Shown in pieces: positions 57,492 to 64,000 of a stretch of 64,000 nucleotides of DNA. Below the pieces are notes generated by a model. That model worked only from the letters and a program-made list of their open reading frames with translations, searched no databases and was not told where the DNA came from. The translations under genes were made by a program, and so were the position numbers. Each line of letters begins with the position of its first letter. Position 1 is the first letter of the stretch. The stretch is from Diphasiastrum complanatum (taxonomy: Eukaryota > Streptophyta > Lycopodiopsida > Lycopodiales > Lycopodiaceae): positions 10,443,806 to 10,507,805 of the forward strand of contig CM055092.1 of NCBI GenBank assembly GCA_029204225.1, given 5' to 3'.

Positions 57492-57905
57492 ACTGGCAAT
57501 GGGCATGAACAGATTCTCGCAACCTAATGACAGTATCAATAATTGACTGAGGAAAGTGACCATAGTCACATACAAAGCTTCTCCTCTTGAAATTGCATTC
57601 TAATTTCTCTAGAGCATTCTCATGAAATTTAATGTATCTACTTGTTACTAGACTTTCTATGACATCTGTAGATGCCAAAAACCGCGCCATAAGCTTTATA
57701 GTATGTACTGGCAATGGGCATGAACAGATTCTCGCAACCTAATAACCTATACATGACAGTATCAATAATTGATTGAGGAAAGTGACCATAGTCACCATAC
57801 ACAACTTCTCCTCTCGAAATTGCATTCTCTAGAGCATTCTCATGAAATTGGATGTATCTACTTGTCACTAGACTTTCTATAACACCTGTAAACCTCAAAA
57901 ACACA
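57492..57905 (-). repeat. Tandem duplication with coding-like sequence
   Basis: Two units: 57492-57665 (whose beginning, 52265-52299, lies across the Gypsy element) and 57666-57902. Both read on the minus strand as VIESLVTSRYI, FHENALE and YGHFPQSIIDTV. The second continues LLGCENLFMPIASTYYKAYG. No family recognised; it may be a captured host fragment or DNA transposon interior. Confidence 0.7.
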
Positions 57906-58201
57906 TTTTCAAAAAAAAAAAATCTAGAAAAAATTTTCCGTTTCGAACCTAAACCAGACGTTTCATACACGTTTCAAAACGACGTACAAAACGGGCCCAT
58001 GATACATTGGTTAGGTCATGTTCTCATTGCACCATAAAGAATCCAGAAGTTGATATTTTACTGGATAATGGAACTTTTCATAATTTCAATAATTCTCGTG
58101 CCGACAATCATACATATAAAGAATATCTGTAGTGGGTTTCTTTCCTTGCCTATCCTCAACCCAAGATCTAATCAATCTAGCATCAAGGAGATGAAGTTAG
58201 T

Positions 58202-58889
58202 TGTCACGCGTAGGTTCGTTCCCATGAGAGCGATAGTATAGAACAGATTTCAACATGAATGGAGGATCTAACACTAACATCCATTAACACTAAGCATTAA
58301 CACTACATCCATTAACCCTACTTCCATTAATCCTAAATCCACAACAATGATAGAAACTTACTCTTTCTTTCTCTCCCTTTCTCTCTCACAAAAAGCATAA
58401 AAAATAGCAATCCCAATAATGATCAAATCCAACAATTAGCAAAATCCAAAGAAAGCATGAGAAATGGAGGAAAAGAGAGGAAGAGCAAGGACATTCATCA
58501 ATCCATTTCTAAAGAGAACCAATCTGCTTTATTGAAATGAGGAAATGAACATCAGGAGCAACTCGAGTTGATCCCTTTTTATAGTAGAGAGGAGGACCCT
58601 GGCCTCTGAATCCTATTGGTCCAGTCTTGCCTCTCTTTTTATTCAAATTTAAAAAAGTGTGGGAACCATCAAAATTGAAAGGAAACCCAACTTTATTCAC
58701 TAACTTGACATTTAGGCCCTGCGACATTAAAAGTCCCGCAAAAAGGCCTAAAGTCCTTTTATTAACTTTTAACTGATCAATCAAATAACTATGTGATCAT
58801 TGGGTTGGACTTACACACGCAGGGTGCCAAATCCCTCTCACTTATTAACTAGGGTTAGGGTTGCCTTGGGATCCGCAAACCCTCCAACA
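58202..58889 (-). repeat. LTR of the coiled-coil element
   Basis: 688 bp with canonical ends. It contains a telomere-like AACCCTAA run near the start on the minus strand and short TTAATGGATGTAG-type repeats near 58260-58330. Confidence 0.7.
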
Positions 58890-58935
58890 ATATCCCCCAC
58901 CAAAACTGGTGGCGGTCCCACGACACCTGCAATAT

Positions 58936-61187
58936 GAGTTATTGGGGACTTTTATTGGCTTCGCGCCGAATCTTGATTAAATGATACTGCACCTTCTCCA
59001 TCAAGTCGAGGCGTGCAGTATTGAAATCCAAATTGTGGGGCAGGAAACAACGGTGGGCTCCGGCAATCCACTTGGAGGTTGTTCAAAAGGTGAAGCGGGA
59101 TTCCCAAGAGCCTCCCATCATAGCCGCACGAAAGTAGAGACGAGCAACCGACAGCTGGTCTTTGATTTGCTCTGAGGCCATCGGCTTATTTGGATCGAAT
59201 GCCAGAGGAGGGAGGCAATCGTCCCATTTGGTTGCCACTGACGCCAACAGAGTTAGATCTTTAGCAAACATTGCCGATTGTCGCACCGTTGGATCTGGAG
59301 AGTGGACATACTCTCTCTGATATGCTTGTAAAGCACGATGGAAGTCCACTGAAATGGTCTAGCTGTAAGGCTGATGGATGATTGGCCAATTGGGCGTATG
59401 GATGGTGATTTTGTCCATAGCCAACCCCAAATCTTTCCATTTATTTCTTCGCGGCATTGGCACGTAATAGAGATCTACCCGCAACTAGCGAGGGCTAGCG
59501 ACGTAACTCCTAATTGATTCCGGAGTTTTCTCAAAAACCGTGAGTCTCCATGCTGGCTGCTCTCCCAATGCAGGTATTTTGTCCAACTCTTTGCCGGCCT
59601 CGACCTCGGAGGTCTTAAACTTCAGAACCCATCCACCACGCGAGGACTCATGCGGATGTTGCTTTAAGAAGGTCTGGATCTGGTCCTCGACGCTGATGGG
59701 CCTTCTGAAAAGAGGTCTTGTCCTTGATGAGGATGGACCCGCTTGTACTGCCGGTATGGTTGGCGGTTGATCTGCTATATCTGGAGCTCCCCCCTGGTCC
59801 ATGCTCAAATCAATTCCTGTATCCATTGGTAAAGCTTCTTGGCGCGGGGGGGAGAATTGCGGCATGACCGGGACGGGGATTTGTGGTCCGGCTTCCAACA
59901 CTTGAGCGGCTGCCTTTTCATAGGTGGTGATGGTCTCTTTTGCCTTGGCCAACTCGGTTGAAGCTGCTCCTTTGAACCTATCAAAGCGACCTTGGAATCC
60001 CTGAAGGGCCACTTTGTATGTCTCCACTTTTTTGAGTAAATACGCTATCTCCATCGATGTGACCGGATGATCGGGTATTTGCGTTTGCAGATAGGCATCA
60101 CGCTCAAGGGTGGTCGCATCCAATTCACCTTGAAGCCGTGTGCGATCTTGTTCAGCCATCTGTAATTGCCCCTTCAGCAGCTGCACCTATTGCTTGGCAT
60201 CTTGCACTGCCTGATCTACCTGATCCTGTGCGATTGTCAGGGCATTTTGCAGGGAGCTGATGTAATTTTCCAAGCGATCAGCTTGTTGCTGGGCCAACTT
60301 CTTTTCGCTTTCAGCCTTATCTTCATGTTGTTTGGCTATCTTCAACTCGCGATCCAGCTGGACAATTTTCTGGCTGATCAGAGTGTTTTTGAACCCCAGA
60401 TCAGAGATTCTCTGCTCCATTTCCTTCTTCTTATCCAGCATAGACTGGATCACTTGCCCAAGGCTTGAAACCAACCCTAGAGCATCACCAGACTCGATGG
60501 TCGTGGCGGCGGCGGCAGCAGCAGGACCTAATGGTACTGTCCTTGGTTGGCGTGGAATAGGTGCCACGGTCTCTTCTTCTTCAAAAATATCCTCCTCTTC
60601 AAACCCTTCAGGCACCGTGGCGTCGAACTGTTTTGGTGATTTTACAGCTGTGTCAACCCGAAGTGTGGCTGGGCTCTCGTGTGTGTGAGGTTGCTAGCTG
60701 GCATCTTCGACACCAATAGTAGATTCATGGATATGTCCGAATCCTCTTCCAAGGGATTGGGGTTCAAAGGGCGCTGGGCTCTGGGGCATTTCAAAGATTT
60801 CGGTGGCCCCAAGGGGGTCAGAATCATCGAACATATCCATAAAGAACTCTGTGTTGGGTGAGGTGGCTTCGGTGTGCGGGGGTGAGGCAGCCTGGGCAGC
60901 TGTGATGGGAATGGTAGGCCCAATGGTCACAGACTGTCCTTGTATGGGAGCAGAGGCGAGGGAAGCATCAGAGGCTAGGGGGATGGGAAGTTCAGTGCGA
61001 ACAGCAGCAGGGGGTGGAAGCGCAGCTGGCGAGGTATGCCTAGTGCAACGTCGTGACGTGGAAGGCGAGTCAGTAATTACGATCTCACTGCGTGGACAAC
61101 GACGACTATGAGAGCTTGAGGCCTGATGGGATAATTCTGCTGGTGCTTCTTCGTAGACCGAACTGGGAAGTATCAGTAGAAGACATG
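58936..61187 (-). pseudogene. Unknown GAG-like coiled-coil protein
   Basis: Begins MSSTDTSQFG near 61187, with a frameshift soon after. An acidic and Pro/Ala-rich segment follows (SVTIGPTIPITAAQAAS, EEEDIFEEEETVAP), then about 200 residues of strong coiled coil (VIQSMLDKKKEMEQRISDLG, IVQLDRELKIAKQHEDKAES, LLKGQLQMAEQDRTRLQGEL). Next come a Pro/Gln linker and a C-terminal region (VEDQIQTFLKQHPHESSRGG, LRVDLYYVPMPRRNKW, TISVDFHRALQAYQREYVHS, SVARLYFRAAMMGGSWESRF). In-frame stops at 60694, 60187, 59485 and near 59357 and 59083 leave one reading frame otherwise open for about 700 codons. No CCHC knuckle or pol motif. By position it is the GAG of an LTR element; homology is unknown. Confidence 0.6.
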
Positions 61188-62591
61188 ATGATCAGAAAGG
61201 AATTATAAACGCGTGAAAGTGTATCAGAAGGCAATGCAAGAAATTTGGAAGGCTTTGGTCGCAAGAAAAATTCGCAAGAGCTTCGCTAGCACAAGTGAGG
61301 AATGAATCGAATTCAGCCAACTTATAGGTGAATTTGGTGGGTCCATTACACTGAATAGTAGTTTGGCTGATCATTTTAGTACAAAAATTTGTAGGCATGT
61401 GCAGTACTGTAAAAATAGGCTATAAAAATCTCGGCGAAGGTTCCCAAAATGGCATATCGCTGAACATTCGCCTGACTCAAAAATTGGATTTTCTCTTGTC
61501 AGGAACCTTCGCCCACCTCAATTTAGATAAATCAAGGATGGATGTACAGTCTGAGAGCTCAACGAAGGTTTCTGGTACTGTATTAGGCCAAATCTGCCCA
61601 AATCAATGATTTTCTAAGTCATTGTCCATCAAAAATACTGTGCTTCCTTTTCCTTATGCTGATGACTTCCTGACTTTTGCTCATCAGTCTTTCCTTATTT
61701 TTTGCTTTTTTTTTTTTTCTTTAACTGTCTTTTTCCAAAAAAACTCAGCAAATCAAGATCTATCCACACCCTCCTAATTGGCGGCTCTCTAGCACAATGA
61801 GGCCACAATTTGTTTATACAGAAATTTTAGCATTTTTATTTTTTGCAAAAATTTAGAAAAAAACACGTTTCAAAAAGGTATCTATGATTACTATTATAGA
61901 ACCTACTCTATTGAGATATTATATGTATACAGATATTAGATGCTATACAAAGATAGATACATAGTACTAGAATGTAGACTATGAATTCATATACCAACAA
62001 TACATATAGCAAGATACATCATACTATACAGACACTTTAACCAACCAATATACTTTATCTATATGATATAATGGTAATTGCCTCCCAGAGCCCTCAAAGA
62101 TTTGGGGTTATAATAAGTGCAACATTTACATATGGACTAATACACATTACGAAGTAGCAACTCAAGTAACCAATAGATTCAAGAGAATGGGGAGTTGATT
62201 TTTGGACACTATATGATTTTTGTCTAGAGCATTTCATACAACGTTCCACAGCGGCTCATTGAAAATTCTAAGAGTGTTTTGAAACATACATTCTAAACAC
62301 ATTTTGACTATGGTTTCCAATAAAACATAAACTAGATCATGATGACAACAAATTAATTTGCCATTGATCCGTCAAGTATCATGAAAGTGACCTAGTTAGA
62401 ACACTTTGCAAGTTCTGATCTAGCTTGAAACCTAGATGGTCAATGCATTATTGCTCAAAATCCAAGTTCTATTACATCAATATCAATCAAGTTAAGACTC
62501 ACATTGTATGAGATTTTCAACATCAGAAAAGGTTTAAGAACTCAATTAAAATAGAAGTATCCCAACATGCTTCAAAAGTTCTTTACATTAT
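61188..62591. other. AT-rich intron sequence with a CGTTTC/CATAG terminus
   Basis: At 61864-61884 the sequence reads CACGTTTCAAAAAGGTATCT then ATG; its complement starts CATAGATACC, like the end of the 9.4 kb DNA transposon. No partner end was found. The rest holds no assignable feature. Confidence 0.4.
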
Positions 62592-62783
62592 AGTGACATT
62601 TCAGGTCCAATGCATACCCCATCCGTAGGAGAAGCAAAGTACTTTCTTGTTTTCATGGATGATTATTCTAGAAAGTGTGTAGTTTATTTCTTAGAACCAA
62701 AATCAGAAGCTTTCAAGTTCTTCAGAATGTTCAAAGCAGAGGCGGAGACTCAAACTGGCAAGAAGCTGAAGCTTCTTCAATAG
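62592..62783 (+). pseudogene. Copia integrase core fragment
   Basis: Reads SDISGPMHTPSVGEAKYFLV, FMDDYSRKCVVYFLEPKSEA, then FKFFRMFKAEAETQTGKKLK. These are the first and second catalytic regions of Copia integrase (HSDxxGP, F-D-D-Y-S-R). It stops at TAG where RSD is expected. An isolated fragment of about 64 codons. Confidence 0.88.
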
Positions 62784-63435
62784 TGTGACGTTACTATCAC
62801 TAATGTTGTTGTCAAGATGCCATATGTGAGCTACTAAGACAAAGAATTAGAAGAAGTTTGAGGTGGAAGAAGAGACCACATACTTGTTAGGTACACAGTG
62901 CATTATGTCTGAAATCTGGTGTTGCTATTAGTAGAGAATTGATTATGAAAACACGATATTGATTGTGAGATTTATCTTGTAATCATGAATTTGCAATCTA
63001 AACTATGTCTCCTTATATGTTCCACTCGTCATTTTAGTCCCAGATCCCAAAACTATGACTTTTTTTTGCTCCTTAACACAAAACCTTAGTCTTTCACCTT
63101 TTGAAGATTTGCTTGATGCCCTTTTTGAAAGAAATAAAATTCACACTTGCACAATGTTATAGAAACAGACAGCCCTTCGGTTCCCCATATCCCAAGACCT
63201 TAGAACATACATGCATCTCTTTTCTGATAATTCTATTGTTAAAATATCAATGAGCCATTTACGATCATGAAATATAAATGAATCTTTTACATATAACTAA
63301 TCAATGTTCTTCGAAATTCAAGAACATTAGTTGGGGGAAAGGAACAAACACATGAATTTGCAACCTTTCCAAGCTAGAAAACCTGATATCAACATTACAA
63401 ACATACATGGATAAACAGAAATTCGTTACACATAC
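62784..63435. other. PIG-O intron sequence with no recognised feature
   Basis: AT-rich; it ends at the donor GTATGTG of the 38-bp exon. Confidence 0.5.
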
Positions 63436-63473
63436 CGAGGTTTGAATAGGTACTAGGTGCAACAAAATCAAAC
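63436..63473 (-). CDS. PIGO: PIG-O 38-bp exon RFDFVAPSTYSNL
   Basis: Acceptor GTTTGTAG, donor GTATGTG. One base completes a split codon, twelve codons follow (FDFVAPSTYSNL), and the last base pairs with GA of the next exon to give Gly. LRFDFVAPS is a hallmark of the PIG-O N-terminal domain. The phase match with 37696-37817 across 25.6 kb supports both exons. Confidence 0.88.
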
Positions 63474-64000
63474 CTACAAACAAGAAGTAAACAAGAATTC
63501 ATCAGAACTTGAGGAGGAATCAAACTAAGAATAGATTTAATTTTATCTAGTTTATGATTCCACTGAGATCAAACTTTAGCAAGTAGGTGCAAAATGTCAA
63601 AAGGGCAAAAAATTCAAACAAACAATTATCCTTTTCTATTGTAGCCTCAAAATTTGAATACCCTTAAGTCAAAACATAAACTTTTAAGAGAAACTTGAGG
63701 ATAAGAAAGATCTTCACCATTATCTCTCAATCTTAATCCTTGTGTGATTATAGACCCTCAAATCTCTAGCAATGCCAAATCCACGCTTGAATAGCTTAAG
63801 CCTACTCATAAGATAAAACTAAGCCCAAACTAAACTCCAAACAATCAACCAACCAACTACTATATCCCCAAAAAAAATGATTAAGCTAGCCCTTAGTACA
63901 GGGGTCAATGTCAATGCTAGCAAGGACGGGACTTTAGCTCACCTGACTTTAAGAGTATGTGCTTCTAATGTCGTTGCCTCTAGGCTATATAAGTGTGCCA
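63474..64000. other. PIG-O intron sequence to the window edge
   Basis: The preceding exon, expected to end in DALR, was searched for on the minus strand and not seen. Confidence 0.45.

Larger units (their letters stand above)
52203..58003. mobile_element. Possible second CGTTTC-terminated element hosting a Gypsy copy
   Basis: Left: CCCCATTTTGAAACGTCG near 52213. Right (complement): GGGCCCGTTTTGTACGTCG near 57995. Without the Gypsy insertion (52300-57486) it would be about 0.6 kb, mostly a tandem duplication of about 220 bp. The target duplication is unclear. Confidence 0.45.
58202..61187 (-). mobile_element. LTR element encoding only a coiled-coil protein
   Basis: LTR 58202-58889 reads TGTTGGAGGG to GCGTGACA on the minus strand, with TATAAAAAGG near 58577 and AATAAAG after it. 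A purine tract GGTGGGGGATAT precedes it. The interior holds one long broken ORF and no protease, RT, RNase H or integrase. No second LTR was found to the right; the 5' part may be lost near the CGTTTC-rich edge at 61866. It resembles GAG-only non-autonomous LTR elements. Confidence 0.65.
9019..63473 (-). other. PIGO: GPI ethanolamine phosphate transferase 3 gene (partial, giant introns)
   Basis: Span of seven recognised exons totalling 658 bp and 219 codons, all in frame with GT/AG introns. PIG-O acts in the ER membrane and adds ethanolamine phosphate to the third mannose of the GPI anchor, the later attachment point for proteins. The exons cover the lumenal alkaline-phosphatase-like catalytic domain. 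Visible family motifs are RFDFVAPST, SDPPTTTLQRLKG (nucleophile Thr region), [25 protein letters not shown] and MGDHGQTLNGDHGGG (metal ligands). No exon here carries a stop or frameshift. The first exons and the multi-spanning membrane half are not in view. Three introns are packed with transposons; two are near 300 bp. PIG-N and PIG-G are related enzymes, but the match to PIG-O is far closer. Confidence 0.9.

Noticed and set aside
57492-57905. CRISPR-like array
   Set aside because: Only two diverged long tandem units, in a plant nuclear context.
52203-58003. Exact 8-bp target duplication for this element
   Set aside because: Candidate flanks (GGACATAC, ATACATTG, ACATTGGT) do not match, so the boundaries stay tentative.
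1-64000. tRNA, rRNA and other structured RNA genes
   Set aside because: No cloverleaf or rRNA core sequence was noticed by eye. TGGTATCAGAGC motifs are primer-binding sites, not tRNA genes.

Overview
This 64 kb window looks like plant nuclear DNA. It holds several LTR retrotransposons primed at an initiator-Met-type site (TGGTATCAGAGC), Ty3 chromoviruses with chromodomains, Ty1/Copia elements, L1-like LINEs and hAT-like DNA elements. A low-copy gene with plant-like sequence and very long introns is spread across it. Long introns full of transposons suggest a large genome, such as a fern, lycophyte or conifer; the species is inference. I saw no CRISPR array, rRNA, tRNA or bacterial-style operon.

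The only host gene I can support is on the minus strand. Seven exons encode a contiguous, in-frame 219-codon stretch of the catalytic domain of GPI ethanolamine phosphate transferase 3 (PIG-O). In transcript order they are 63473-63436, 37817-37696, 21254-21165, 20837-20718, 20414-20331, 9816-9739 and 9144-9019. All inferred splice sites are GT/AG and all phases match. Introns are 25,618, 16,441, 327, 303, 10,514 and 594 bp. The 5' exons and the membrane-spanning 3' half lie outside the window, or were not found in it.

Layout, left to right. 1-7.3 kb: an L1-like LINE (minus) split by a rearranged chromovirus. 7.3-9 kb: unassigned sequence downstream of the last exon seen. 9-21.3 kb: five PIG-O exons; the 10.5 kb intron holds a broken Gypsy pol, a small LTR element retaining only a chromodomain, and a Copia element. 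22.6-32.0 kb: a 9.4 kb DNA transposon with terminal inverted repeats and a perfect 8-bp target duplication, carrying transposase-like exons plus nested Copia, Gypsy and LINE remnants. 32-37 kb: decayed Gypsy pol and a solo LTR. 37.7 kb: a PIG-O exon. 38.4 kb: a 231-bp MITE with an 8-bp target duplication. 38.9-41.3 kb: decayed Copia (minus). 41.6-50.9 kb: Copia element interrupted by a young, nearly intact chromovirus (LTRs differ at 3 of 358 positions). 51-58 kb: a hAT transposase relic, CGTTTC-rich termini and a 5.2 kb Gypsy element with TATGT target duplications. 58.2-61.2 kb: an LTR element encoding only a long coiled-coil, GAG-like protein. 62.6 kb: Copia integrase fragment. 63.4 kb: the 38-bp PIG-O exon.

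Every mobile-element reading frame of any length carries stops, frameshifts or deletions. The best candidate for a poorly described system is the 22.6-32.0 kb DNA transposon together with the CGTTTC-rich terminal-repeat family around it. The coiled-coil LTR element at 58.2-61.2 kb is second. All calls rest on reading the sequence by eye; no database search was run.
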